The translations under genes and the position numbers were made by a program. A model generated the notes under the pieces. That model had not been told where the DNA came from. It saw only the letters and a program-made list of their open reading frames with translations, and did not search any database. This document shows, one piece after another, positions 39,835 to 48,033 of a stretch of 64,000 nucleotides of DNA (its first letter is position 1; the number at the start of each line of letters is the position of its first letter). This DNA comes from Conexibacter sp. SYSU D00693 (GTDB lineage Bacteria > Actinomycetota > Thermoleophilia > Solirubrobacterales > Solirubrobacteraceae), in assembly GCF_017084525.1 (NCBI RefSeq), contig NZ_CP070950.1, positions 2,976,001 to 3,040,000 of the forward strand, in the 5' to 3' direction.

Positions 39835-39848
39835 GTTTCACGTGGAAC
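39835..39848. other. parS centromere site 1
   Basis: GTTTCACGTGGAAC, one base from the palindrome GTTTCACGTGAAAC used by actinobacterial ParB. It lies 15 bases after the khpB stop and within 900 bp of parA. Confidence 0.85.
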
Positions 39849-39871
39849 GCCCCGGCTTCGGCCGGGGCGTT
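39846..39871 (+). terminator. khpB terminator hairpin
   Basis: AACGCCCCGGC, TTCG loop, GCCGGGGCGTT, then CGTCGTCC: an 11-bp stem between the two parS sites. Its left arm shares three bases with parS site 1. Confidence 0.7.
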
Positions 39872-39895
39872 CGTCGTCCAAGGCCCGTCCCCGGC

Positions 39896-39909
39896 GTTTC
39901 ACGTGGAAC
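39896..39909. other. parS centromere site 2
   Basis: Second exact copy of GTTTCACGTGGAAC, 61 bases from the first and 11 bases before the rsmG ATG. ParB bound here could touch rsmG expression (inference). Confidence 0.85.
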
Positions 39910-39920
39910 GCTGTCGGGCG

Positions 39921-40622
39921 ATGACCGCCGAGGAGCGCCTGGACGAGCTGGCCGCCGCCTACGGGCTCCCGGTCCCTGCCTCAGCCCAGCTGGCGGCGAT
40001 CCTGCGGGACCTCGCGGTGGAGCCGGTCTCGCTCACGACGGTCCGCGACCCGCGCGAGGGCGCTGATGTCCACGTCGCCGACTCGCTAGTCGCCCTGGAG
40101 CTCGACGAGGTGCGCAGCGCAGGGGCCATCGCCGACATCGGGAGCGGGGCGGGGTTCCCTGGCCTGGTCCTGGCCGCGGCGCTGCCGGCGACCACGGTCA
40201 CCCTCGTGGAGAGCGTGTCGCGCAAGACGGCGTGGCTCGAGCGCCAAGCGGCTGAGCGCGCGCTGGCGAACGTCGAGGTGGTGACCGCCCGCGCGGAGGG
40301 CTGGCGTGCCGGCATCGGGACCCAGGACGTCGTGACGGCCCGCGCCCTGGCGCCGCTCGGCGCGCTGCTCGAGTACGCGGCGCCGCTCCTGCGCGAGGGC
40401 GGGCACCTGCTGGCTTGGAAGGCGCGCCGCGACGCCGAGGAGGAGCGGGTGGCGTCCGCGGCCGGTGCCATCCTCGGCATGGAGGAGGTCGCGGTCCGGC
40501 CCGTCTCGCCCTGGCCGAGCGCCGGGGAGCGCCACCTGCACCTCTGGTCGAAGGTGCGACCGACGCCGTCGAGGTTCCCCCGCCGAGAGGGAATGGCCCG
40601 CAAACGGCCACTGGAGGGTTGA
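39921..40622 (+). CDS. rsmG: 16S rRNA (guanine-N7) methyltransferase RsmG
   Basis: The 233-residue enzyme methylates G527 of 16S rRNA with SAM. Motif I is AIADIGSGAGFPGLVLA at about residues 73-89. A further segment runs VTLVESVSRKTAWLE, and VVTARALAPLGALLEYAAPL lies near 135-154. The basic end PSRFPRREGMARKRPLE is typical. Loss of this enzyme usually gives low-level streptomycin resistance (family knowledge). Confidence 0.95.
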   Translation: MTAEERLDELAAAYGLPVPASAQLAAILRDLAVEPVSLTTVRDPREGADVHVADSLVALELDEVRSAGAIADIGSGAGFPGLVLAAALPATTVTLVESVSRKTAWLERQAAERALANVEVVTARAEGWRAGIGTQDVVTARALAPLGALLEYAAPLLREGGHLLAWKARRDAEEERVASAAGAILGMEEVAVRPVSPWPSAGERHLHLWSKVRPTPSRFPRREGMARKRPLEG

Positions 40623-40701
40623 GGTCGAGGGTCAGTGTTGCGCTTCGGGCCCGAAACGGGCCGCGACTCCGACCGCCTGCGGCGCTAGCTTCCGGCGCCG
40701 C

Positions 40702-41460
40702 ATGGGCACCGTGTACGCGATCGCGAACCAGAAGGGCGGCGTCGGCAAGACCACGACCGCGGTCAACGTCGCGGCCTGCATCGCCGAGGCCGGCTACCCG
40801 ACGCTGCTCGTCGACGTGGACGCCCAGGCCAACGCGACGGTCGGGCTGGGGCTCGCGAAGGACCTCGAGCCCAACCTCTACGACGTGCTGCTCGGCGAGG
40901 CCGCGGTGGAGGAGGCCCTGCGCGAGACCGCCATCCCGGGCCTCTCGGTCCTGCCGGCGCACCCCGACCTCGCCGGCGCGACCGTGGAGCTCCCGCGCCA
41001 GGCCGGCTCCGAGCGCCGCCTCGCCGACGCGCTGGCCCCCCTGCGCGAGCGCTTCGCCTACGTCCTGCTGGACTGCCCGCCGTCGCTCGGCCCGCTGACG
41101 GTCAACGCGCTCGTGGCGGCCGACCGGGTCATCGTGCCGGTGCAGACGGAGTACTTCGCGCTCGAGGGGCTCGCCGGACTGCTCGACACGCTCGCGCTCG
41201 TGCAGCGCGAGCTGAACCCGCGGCTCACCGTCGCCGGGATGATCCTCACGATGCACGACGGCCGAACGCGGCTGGCGCGCGACGTCGAGCGCGAGGTCCG
41301 CCAGCACTTCCCGGACCTCGTCTTCGACACCGTCGTTCCGCGCAACGTCCGCATCTCCGAGGCGCCGAGCTTCGGTCGCCCGGTCATCCACCACGATCCG
41401 CAGAGCTCCGGTGCCGACGCGTACTTCGAGCTCGCCAAGGAGGTGGCCGCCCGTGGCTAG
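40702..41460 (+). CDS. parA: Chromosome partitioning ATPase ParA (Soj)
   Basis: The 252-residue Walker-type ATPase moves ParB-parS complexes. Deviant Walker A QKGGVGKTTTAVNVA at residues 10-24, a DVDAQANAT switch at about 38-46 and Walker B-like YVLLDCPPSLGPL. No N-terminal helix-turn-helix, so the small chromosomal type. ATG at 40702; TAGCTT at 40686 is a possible -10. The parB GTG lies 8 bases inside its end. Confidence 0.96.
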   Translation: MGTVYAIANQKGGVGKTTTAVNVAACIAEAGYPTLLVDVDAQANATVGLGLAKDLEPNLYDVLLGEAAVEEALRETAIPGLSVLPAHPDLAGATVELPRQAGSERRLADALAPLRERFAYVLLDCPPSLGPLTVNALVAADRVIVPVQTEYFALEGLAGLLDTLALVQRELNPRLTVAGMILTMHDGRTRLARDVEREVRQHFPDLVFDTVVPRNVRISEAPSFGRPVIHHDPQSSGADAYFELAKEVAARG

Positions 41461-42349
41461 CCCCTCGCGCGGCATGGGGCGCGGCCTGGCCGCGATCCTC
41501 GCCACGAGCGCCCCCGTGGGGGAGGAGGGCGCCGAGGCCCGCGCCGAGCTGCGCGAGCTGCCGGTCGAGCTCGTCAAGCCCAACCCCGGCCAGCCCCGCA
41601 AGCGCTTCGACCAGTCCGCGCTCCAGGCGCTGGCCGACTCGCTGGCCGAGCGCGGCGTGCTGCAGCCGGTGCTCGTCCGCCCCGTGGCCGGTGGGACGTA
41701 CGAGATCGTCGCCGGCGAGCGCCGGTGGCGGGCGGCGCAGCTCGCCGGGCTCGACCGCGTGCCCGCCCTGGTGCAGGACCGCGACGATGCCGCGACCCTC
41801 GAGGCGGCGCTCGTGGAGAACATGGCCCGCGAGGACCTCAACCCGGTCGAGGAGGCGCGCGCCGTCGCCGCCCTCACCGAGGAGCTGGGTCTCACGCGCG
41901 AGGAGGTCGGCAAGCGCGTCGGTCGCAGCCGCGTCGCGGTCTCGAACCTCCTGCGGCTGCTCGACCTCCCCGACGAGGTCCTCGAGGTCCTCGAGCAGGG
42001 CGCCCTCTCCGAGGGCCACGGCCGCGCGATCCTCCAGGCCGAGGACCACCGCGACCGCAAGCGCCTCGCGCGCGAGGCCGTCGAGCAGGGCTGGAGCGTC
42101 CGGGTCACCGAGGAGCAGGCCCGCCAGGCCAACGCCGCGCCCGGCGCAGAGGGCGCCAAGGCCGGCGGCGCGAAGGCACGCGTGCACCCCGACCAGGCGG
42201 CCGCGGCCGAGGAGATCGCCGACGCCCTCGGCAGCGCGCTGGGCACCGACGTCCGGGTCAAGCCGCGCGGCACGGGCTACAAGGTCGAGCTCGCCTTCGG
42301 CTCCGCCGACGAGGCCGTCGAGCTCGCCCGCCGCCTGCGCCGCGGCTAG
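41453..42349 (+). CDS. parB: Chromosome partitioning protein ParB (Spo0J)
   Basis: The 298-residue CTP-dependent clamp spreads from parS. The N-terminal GMGRGLAAIL helix is the ParA-stimulating arm. CTP-binding box: PNPGQPRKRFDQSALQALAD, then GERRWRAAQLAGLDRVPALV. The central helix-turn-helix (LTREEVGKRVGRSRVAVSNL) contacts parS. The C-terminal dimerisation domain is at about 235-298. GTG start overlaps parA. Confidence 0.96.
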   Translation: MASPSRGMGRGLAAILATSAPVGEEGAEARAELRELPVELVKPNPGQPRKRFDQSALQALADSLAERGVLQPVLVRPVAGGTYEIVAGERRWRAAQLAGLDRVPALVQDRDDAATLEAALVENMAREDLNPVEEARAVAALTEELGLTREEVGKRVGRSRVAVSNLLRLLDLPDEVLEVLEQGALSEGHGRAILQAEDHRDRKRLAREAVEQGWSVRVTEEQARQANAAPGAEGAKAGGAKARVHPDQAAAAEEIADALGSALGTDVRVKPRGTGYKVELAFGSADEAVELARRLRRG

Positions 42350-42384
42350 TCCCGTGCACCGGGCCACCGCCCGCGCAGGCTCGC

Positions 42385-42390
42385 TACACT
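42385..42390 (+). promoter_or_regulatory. -10 element (TACACT) for tRNA-Ile
   Basis: TACACT lies 12 bases before the first base of tRNA-Ile. The -35 region has no clear TTGACA. Confidence 0.4.
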
Positions 42391-42402
42391 GGCCGCCGCC
42401 CC

Positions 42403-42476
<74 letters not shown>

Positions 42477-42481
42477 CTGTG

Positions 42482-42506
42482 GAAGGCCCCGCACCGCGGG
42501 GCCTTC
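42482..42506 (+). terminator. Terminator after tRNA-Ile
   Basis: GAAGGCCCCGC, ACC loop, GCGGGGCCTTC then GTCGTTC: an 11-bp stem starting 5 bases after the tRNA. Confidence 0.75.
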
Positions 42507-43014
42507 GTCGTTCCTAGGGGCATCCGGATCCGGACCGCCTGGTCCGGTCGATGGAGTAGCGCGCTGCACAGGGGTATGGTCCCCGAACGCTGACGGCCGG
42601 CTCGGCGCTGACGCGGCGGTGCCGCGCAGGCCGTCGAGGAGGTCCCCGACCCGACCCGGCTCGGCCTAGGCCGTCGAGGTCAAGAAGCCACGCTGCCAGT
42701 GGTGCTGCGATGGGCTGGCTCGCGGTGCAGGGCCGCTGGACGCCGCGGCGAGCGGCTGACCGGCAGTCGGCGGCGTCAACGCGCTTCCGTGAGTCCCCGG
42801 GCGTCGATCCTCTGCATCCATCGGGCCGCTGCGCCCCTCGGACAGAGGACACTGAGTGATCGTACGAGCCTGTTCTGTCAGGAATCGGACTCGTCCATTC
42901 GTCCACGCGCGCAACTTGGCATCGGGGCACTGCTACTTTGCCCACCGCTCGTGTTCCAGCACGAGGGCCGCTGGCCTGTCCGGCGGATGTCAGGGGAGAA
43001 CTCGGAGGTCGGGG
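42507..43014. other. 508-bp gap at the left of the toxin island
   Basis: No supported gene. Codon bias and GC are irregular and several frames are open only by chance. A TACTTT -10-like hexamer lies at about 42933, and a GGAGG ribosome site at 43004-43008 serves the gene at 43015. GGCCGTCGAGG occurs twice (near 42632 and 42671). Possibly debris left by island insertion. Confidence 0.4.
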
Positions 43015-46000
43015 ATGTCTGTCATGCCGCGCCTGCTCGGCGCACTCACGGTCGTCTGCGCGGTGGTGGCAGCCACTGTCTTTGGTACGTCGCTCACCGC
43101 AGGGGATGAGCGGCGAGCCGCTGTCGTCGTGGACGACGACGCGGTACACGCCACGGTCCGAGCGGTGCAGCAGAAGTCCCGGGCCCTCGAAACAGCGACC
43201 GCGCGCGCCGCGCGCCGACGCTCTCGCACGGCCCACGCCGGGCTCAGCGACCGGCAGGCCGAGCGCGTCGTCCGCCGGCACTTCAGCGACGAGCTGACCG
43301 CGCAGCAGGGTGACGTCTCCCGCATCCTGGGCCGCCGAGGCGGGGTCAGGCGCTACCTGAGCGACTTCACGGCGGTTCCCCGCCGCGGGCACGGTGTCAT
43401 CACGTCGACCCAGCCGCTGCGCGTCGGCGCCCGGGACGGGAGCAAGGCCCCCGTCGATCTCCGGCTGCGCCCGCGGCGTGGTCGCTACGCTCCGGTCCGG
43501 GCGACGTCGGGGTCGCGCATCGCGCGCCGGCTGAGCGGCGGCTTCAGCCTCGAGGGCGGAACCCGCGTGCGCTTCGTGTCCGGCAAGGACGTCAATCCGC
43601 GTGGCCGCGTCATCGACGGGCGCCAGGTGCTCTTCCCCAACGCGGCGCAGGATACCGACGTCATCGCGATGCCACGGGCCGTTGGGTTCGAGTTCTTCAC
43701 CGTCGCGCGTTCAGCGCGTAGCCCGGAGCGGCAGGTGCTGCACGTTAATGTGCCGAATGGCGGCCGGCTCGTTCAGGCGAAGGACGGCGGCCTGCGGGTC
43801 GTGAGCGCGACCGGCCGTCCCGTTGCGACCATCTCCCGCCCGGTGGCCGAGGACGCCCAAGGGCGCCCGGTCCAGGCGTCGATGCGCGCGGCGGACGCCG
43901 ACTCGATCGTCCTCACGGTGCGACACCACGGCCGTGACGTGGCGTACCCGGTGCTCGTCGACCCCGTGGTCCAACCGTGGCAGGCGGGCAACGGTGACGG
44001 CTGGTGGTACAGCGGGAACTCGTCGGGGCTCGAGCGGTGGACGACGGCGCAGTCCGATGCCAATGGCAACTACTGGGCCGTGCGCAACACCTGCTACTCG
44101 CCCGTGAGCTGCTACGGCTCGGGACCGTACGGCCTCTACATCTACGCCTTCGCGGGCTACAACTACGCGGCCGGCGCAATGGCGCAGTGGAACTACGCGC
44201 TCCCCGCGGATCGGACGTCGTACTTCAAGCGCGCGACGTTCCTCAACACCTTTTTCAACAAGCGCGGCGACACGCTGAATTCGCCGTTCGTGGCGGCTGG
44301 CATCTACAGCAGCGTCTCCGGCGGCTGGACCGGGCTCCGGACCTACGGGGCCGGGTTCTCGAATCAGACGATCGACGCGCCTGCCAACCAGGGCGACGTG
44401 CAGAACGGCAAGTCCGCCGTATTCGCCCTGTTCAACGGCGCTAACCGCGTCAACCCCACATGGCAAGACGCCTACGCGGGCGGCGTCGTCTTCGAGGTCG
44501 ACGATCCGGAGGCGCCGTCCATTACCGGCATCGCCGGCTCAGGCTCGCCGGACCAGAAGGGCTGGGTGCGCGATCAGGTGTCCGTCGTCGGAAAGGCCTC
44601 CGACCCGGGCCTCGGCGTCATGCAGTTCAACCTCGGCGTCCCAGGCCTCCAGCCGGGCGGCGGCAGCACCGGCTTCGCGAACGGCTGCACGGGCCGTGTC
44701 GAGAGCCCGTGCCCGAAGACCGACGAGCGCACGATGACATGGGACTCCAAGGTCATGCCCAACGGCATCAACGAGCTCGGCCTCTGGGTTTACGACGCTG
44801 GTCTGCGCCTTGGCGGCGGCAACAAGTGGCCCCTCAAGGTCGACAACGAGGCCCCGCAGATCCAGCTCACAGGCTCGCTCGCTGGCTCGCGCGGTGCGGA
44901 CGTCATGGCGTTTGCTGACCAGGGCCTGCGTGTCGACGCGACCGACGGTACGTCTTCCGCGCCGCGCTCGGGCGTCAAGCGGATCGATATCAGGATCGAC
45001 GGCGAGCCGTCGATCCTCGACCAGACGTGCCCGGCGACGCAGGACTCTTGCTCGCTCTCGTACACCGTCTACCGCCACACCGCCCACCTCGCCGCCGGCC
45101 GACACACGGTCGCGATCGACGTGGAGGACCGCGCCGGCAACCACAAGACCGACAGCTGGGACTTCTTCGTCTACCGCACGTCCTGGCAGCACGGCGGCGA
45201 CAACCACGCGATCGACACGGCGGATGAGGCGCGCGCTGCAGCCGACGTGATCGCTGCGACGGAAGGTGCACCGCGTCAGGAGCTCATGAACGGGCTTAAG
45301 CCGACGGACTGGTCGATCGTGACGCACTACCTCGACAAGACCCCGCCGTACCTGGGCCCGCTCGAGTACGAGCGATGGACGAACGACCGCTTCAAGCGGA
45401 TCGCATTCCGGTCCACGGACTACGGCGAGGGTACGGGCATCCAGAACCTGACGATCGACGCGCCCGCGATCCCGAATTGGGACGGCAAGCGCGCCTCGCA
45501 CATGCTCACGCTGCCGTGCGGCTACGGCTCGGTGCATTGCGTCGGCGGTGCTGACGTGGCGACGGTACCCGGCAACCAGTTCCGCGACGGATCCAACTCG
45601 GTCGAGGTGGTCTCCACAGACGCGGCCGGCAACGTTACGCGCAAGGACTTCCACATCGGCATCGACCAGACGAAGCCGCGGTTCGAGCTGACGGGCTCGC
45701 TCGCCGGATCGCGTGGCGCGGACGTCATGCGCTTCCCGGACCAGGGCCTGCGCGTCGACGCCACCGATGGAAGCGCCGACAGTCCGCAGGCCGGCGTGGC
45801 GAAGATCCAGATCACGATCGACGGCGAGGCCTCTACGCTGCCGCAAACCTGCGGCGAAACGGAGGACTCGTGCTCGCTCGCCTACGTCGTTTACCGCCAC
45901 ACCGCGAACCTCGCCAACGGCCTCCACACAGTCAACGTCGAGGTCACCGACCGCGCCGGGAACGTCGCGACCGACTCGTGGAACTTCTACGTGCATCGGA

Positions 46001-47631
46001 CGTCGTGGGAGCACGGTGGGGACAACCACCAGGTCGACACCCGGGACGAGGCGAAGGCACTCGACGACGTTTGGCAAGCCGCAACGCCAGCTGAGCGAGA
46101 GAACCTCGATCGTGGTCTGAAGCCGGCCGACTGGACGTACTTCTCGACGTTCCAGGACAAGACCCCGCCGCTGGTCGTCGAGGCGCAGCGCAACGGCTAC
46201 TGGGCCCGTGATCCGAACACGCCCCTTGGGTTCCACGCGACGGACTACGGTCGCGGAAGCGGCATCCAGAGGCTCTACATCCGTGCGCAGGGCCACCCGA
46301 ATTGGAGCGGCAACGCGGACTCGAACAACCTCATCTCCCCGTGCGGTAGCTACGGCGAGCCGCACTGCGGCAACGACGCGGTCGTCGGCTCACGAATCGG
46401 CGACCTGCCGAGCGGGCTGCAGACCGTCGAGGTCACCGCCATCGACGCTGCCGGCAATACGACGACGCAGCAGTACCATGTCCCGGTCGACAAAACGGAG
46501 CCGCGGGTGACGGTCGCGGGTGGCGCGCGCTCGTCCACCGGGACCGCCATGACCAATGGCGATCTCGACGTGGCAGCCGACGATGACCACAGCGGTGTAG
46601 TCAGCATCCAGTGGCACGAGGTCCTCCCCGACGGCAGCCGCCGGATCCTGCCGGGCACGAATCGCACCGACGCGCAGTGTCCGGGCTACGGCTGCAGCCC
46701 GACCAGCATGCGCCACACGACGGGCTTCGACCCGTTGGCATACGGGTGGCAGACGGGCACCCACACGCTCGAGGTGGATGTTTGGGACCGCGCCGGCAAT
46801 TTGTATCGAGACGCTTGGCAGGTCGACTTTTATGAGACATCGTGGCGCTACGGCGGGTCCGACCGTACGATCAACACACAGGAGGAACATGACGCGCTCG
46901 GCGCCGTGATGATCGACGCGTCAGAGGAAGGGTTCGACGAGCTCATGGCGGGCCTGACCCCGATCGACCGAGCAGGGCGGCGGGATTCAACGGCCATCTG
47001 TACCGAGGTGTTTGCCGGGGATGCGGACGGCGCTGCACAGATCTGTCACCACGACGAGGAAGGCGAGGATGGCGCTACCGCGGCGTATGCACTCAACAGC
47101 TACGAGAAGCGAGTCTGTCGCGCATATGCCTGGTACTGCCCCGGCTGGTACATCGACTCACGAGACGCGGTGGCAATGGCTGAGCGCCTGTTCACTGGTA
47201 AGACGCGGAAGTCCGACGGGACGCGCACCAATGCCTTCCAGCATGCCTTCTGGAACGCGCTCATGATCAAACGGACAGGCCTAAAGGCAAATGCGATGAA
47301 GGGCGCCCGTGCAATGGCTACGGCGCATGAGGCCTATGCCTACGACTCCTCGACTGACATCATCCGGTGGAATTCGCGGATGGACATGGTGAACAACCAG
47401 ATCGGTCGGAATGTCGCAGAAACCGAGCTTCGTGAAGACCAAAGCCATTCGAAGCGTCATCTCTGCCACATCCTGTTCGAAGATGCTTGGTATCAAGGCG
47501 AGAAGATCCCTTGGAACGCCGACCCGTACGAGGCGTACAGAAACGGTTTGGGGCACGTTCTGTTTCGTCGGGAACGCACTTCGGATGGGATTTCGCCTGA
47601 GTACACAGGGCTTTCCTGTGAAGGTGTGTGA
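43015..47631 (+). CDS. Large secreted modular protein with C-terminal toxin-like domain
   Basis: The 1538-residue product starts at an ATG behind GGAGG. Residues 1-30 form a signal peptide (PRLLGALTVVCAVVAATVFG). An N-terminal scaffold (about 35-320) ends in AYPVLVDP, a motif common before Rhs/YD modules in actinobacterial secreted proteins. About 320-500 is aromatic and Gly-rich. Three repeats follow (from 44866, 45688 and 46507), each with a bacterial-Ig-like part ending DRAGN, a SCSL/PCG-type Cys pattern in the first two, and a (T)SW..GG....(I/V)(D/N)T..E segment. The C-terminal domain (about 1370-1500) has NAFQHAFWNALM, AHE and MDMVNNQIGR, resembling DUF6973-type polymorphic-toxin tips (from memory). 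It overlaps a lipoprotein gene. Confidence 0.8.
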   Translation: MSVMPRLLGALTVVCAVVAATVFGTSLTAGDERRAAVVVDDDAVHATVRAVQQKSRALETATARAARRRSRTAHAGLSDRQAERVVRRHFSDELTAQQGDVSRILGRRGGVRRYLSDFTAVPRRGHGVITSTQPLRVGARDGSKAPVDLRLRPRRGRYAPVRATSGSRIARRLSGGFSLEGGTRVRFVSGKDVNPRGRVIDGRQVLFPNAAQDTDVIAMPRAVGFEFFTVARSARSPERQVLHVNVPNGGRLVQAKDGGLRVVSATGRPVATISRPVAEDAQGRPVQASMRAADADSIVLTVRHHGRDVAYPVLVDPVVQPWQAGNGDGWWYSGNSSGLERWTTAQSDANGNYWAVRNTCYSPVSCYGSGPYGLYIYAFAGYNYAAGAMAQWNYALPADRTSYFKRATFLNTFFNKRGDTLNSPFVAAGIYSSVSGGWTGLRTYGAGFSNQTIDAPANQGDVQNGKSAVFALFNGANRVNPTWQDAYAGGVVFEVDDPEAPSITGIAGSGSPDQKGWVRDQVSVVGKASDPGLGVMQFNLGVPGLQPGGGSTGFANGCTGRVESPCPKTDERTMTWDSKVMPNGINELGLWVYDAGLRLGGGNKWPLKVDNEAPQIQLTGSLAGSRGADVMAFADQGLRVDATDGTSSAPRSGVKRIDIRIDGEPSILDQTCPATQDSCSLSYTVYRHTAHLAAGRHTVAIDVEDRAGNHKTDSWDFFVYRTSWQHGGDNHAIDTADEARAAADVIAATEGAPRQELMNGLKPTDWSIVTHYLDKTPPYLGPLEYERWTNDRFKRIAFRSTDYGEGTGIQNLTIDAPAIPNWDGKRASHMLTLPCGYGSVHCVGGADVATVPGNQFRDGSNSVEVVSTDAAGNVTRKDFHIGIDQTKPRFELTGSLAGSRGADVMRFPDQGLRVDATDGSADSPQAGVAKIQITIDGEASTLPQTCGETEDSCSLAYVVYRHTANLANGLHTVNVEVTDRAGNVATDSWNFYVHRTSWEHGGDNHQVDTRDEAKALDDVWQAATPAERENLDRGLKPADWTYFSTFQDKTPPLVVEAQRNGYWARDPNTPLGFHATDYGRGSGIQRLYIRAQGHPNWSGNADSNNLISPCGSYGEPHCGNDAVVGSRIGDLPSGLQTVEVTAIDAAGNTTTQQYHVPVDKTEPRVTVAGGARSSTGTAMTNGDLDVAADDDHSGVVSIQWHEVLPDGSRRILPGTNRTDAQCPGYGCSPTSMRHTTGFDPLAYGWQTGTHTLEVDVWDRAGNLYRDAWQVDFYETSWRYGGSDRTINTQEEHDALGAVMIDASEEGFDELMAGLTPIDRAGRRDSTAICTEVFAGDADGAAQICHHDEEGEDGATAAYALNSYEKRVCRAYAWYCPGWYIDSRDAVAMAERLFTGKTRKSDGTRTNAFQHAFWNALMIKRTGLKANAMKGARAMATAHEAYAYDSSTDIIRWNSRMDMVNNQIGRNVAETELREDQSHSKRHLCHILFEDAWYQGEKIPWNADPYEAYRNGLGHVLFRRERTSDGISPEYTGLSCEGV
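44866..45687 (+). repeat. Long protein repeat, unit 1
   Basis: Encodes 274 residues starting LTGSLAGSRGADVM, with QTC..T.DSCSL, VYRHTA, DRAGN, TSW.HGGDNH, GLKP.DW, DKTPP, DYG.GTGIQ, PCGYG..HC and DAAGN. Unit 2 follows with no gap. Confidence 0.85.
45688..46506 (+). repeat. Long protein repeat, unit 2
   Basis: 273 residues, closely matching unit 1 along its whole length (LTGSLAGSRGADVM, QTCGETEDSCSL, VYRHTANLANG, TSWEHGGDNH, DKTPP, PCGSYGEPHC). Confidence 0.85.
46507..46983 (+). repeat. Long protein repeat, unit 3 (diverged, incomplete)
   Basis: About 159 residues. It keeps only the first half of the unit (VTVAGGARSS, a CPGYGC pair, DVWDRAGN, ETSWRYGGSDRTINTQEEHD) and then runs into the toxin-like tip in place of the DKTPP half. 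Confidence 0.7.
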
Positions 47632-48016
47632 AAATTGGAAGGCATCGATCTGTGTGGTCGCTGTGGTATTTGCCGGCTGTGGCACCAGCGACTCTGGGAG
47701 TTCAAGAAAGGTGGCGCCCTCCACATGCATCGCGCCTCCAAGAGCGCACGAGTGGCTCAGCAGTGACGTTGGGAGGGCCAGCGACCTGCCGTTTCGCCGC
47801 CGATACGTGGATGGTCTGCTCCATTGCGGTCGGTTGAAGGGCCGTCCAGCAGGCTGGGTCAGGCAGGTCTTGGGGCGTCCTGACTACGGCTCAACGTCCG
47901 AGCGATGGACCTACACGGTAGGTCCTGAGCGTGGCAGTCTCGCACTGGACGCGGAGGTGCTTGAAGTGCGCTTTCGTGGAGGGCGGGTCGTAGCTGTTAG
48001 GTTGTACGTGACCTAG
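47618..48016 (+). CDS. Small lipoprotein, candidate immunity protein
   Basis: A 132-residue product with a lipoprotein signal: positively charged start, hydrophobic ICVVAVVFAG and lipobox Cys at about residue 21 (FAGC). The C-terminal half (about 65-132: GWVRQVLGRPDYG, SERWTYTVG, LEVRFRGGRVVAVRLYV) resembles the small SmpA/OmlA (BamE-like) fold seen in many immunity lipoproteins. The GTG at 47618 (or 47624) lies inside the last codons of the toxin-like gene, so the pair is probably translated together. GC is visibly lower than in neighbouring genes. Anchored outside the membrane, it could protect the producer; this is inference. Confidence 0.7.
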   Translation: MKVCENWKASICVVAVVFAGCGTSDSGSSRKVAPSTCIAPPRAHEWLSSDVGRASDLPFRRRYVDGLLHCGRLKGRPAGWVRQVLGRPDYGSTSERWTYTVGPERGSLALDAEVLEVRFRGGRVVAVRLYVT

Positions 48017-48033
48017 CGCGACATACGCCCTCG

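Noticed and set aside
42856-43014. Longer start for the toxin-like protein at 42856
   Set aside because: The extra 53 residues would bury the signal peptide and the composition is random; ATG 43015 has GGAGG at the right distance.
47628-47837. Alternative frame starting GTGAAAATTGG after the toxin gene
   Set aside because: It has no signal peptide or family resemblance, while the overlapping frame has a clear lipobox and a conserved-looking domain.
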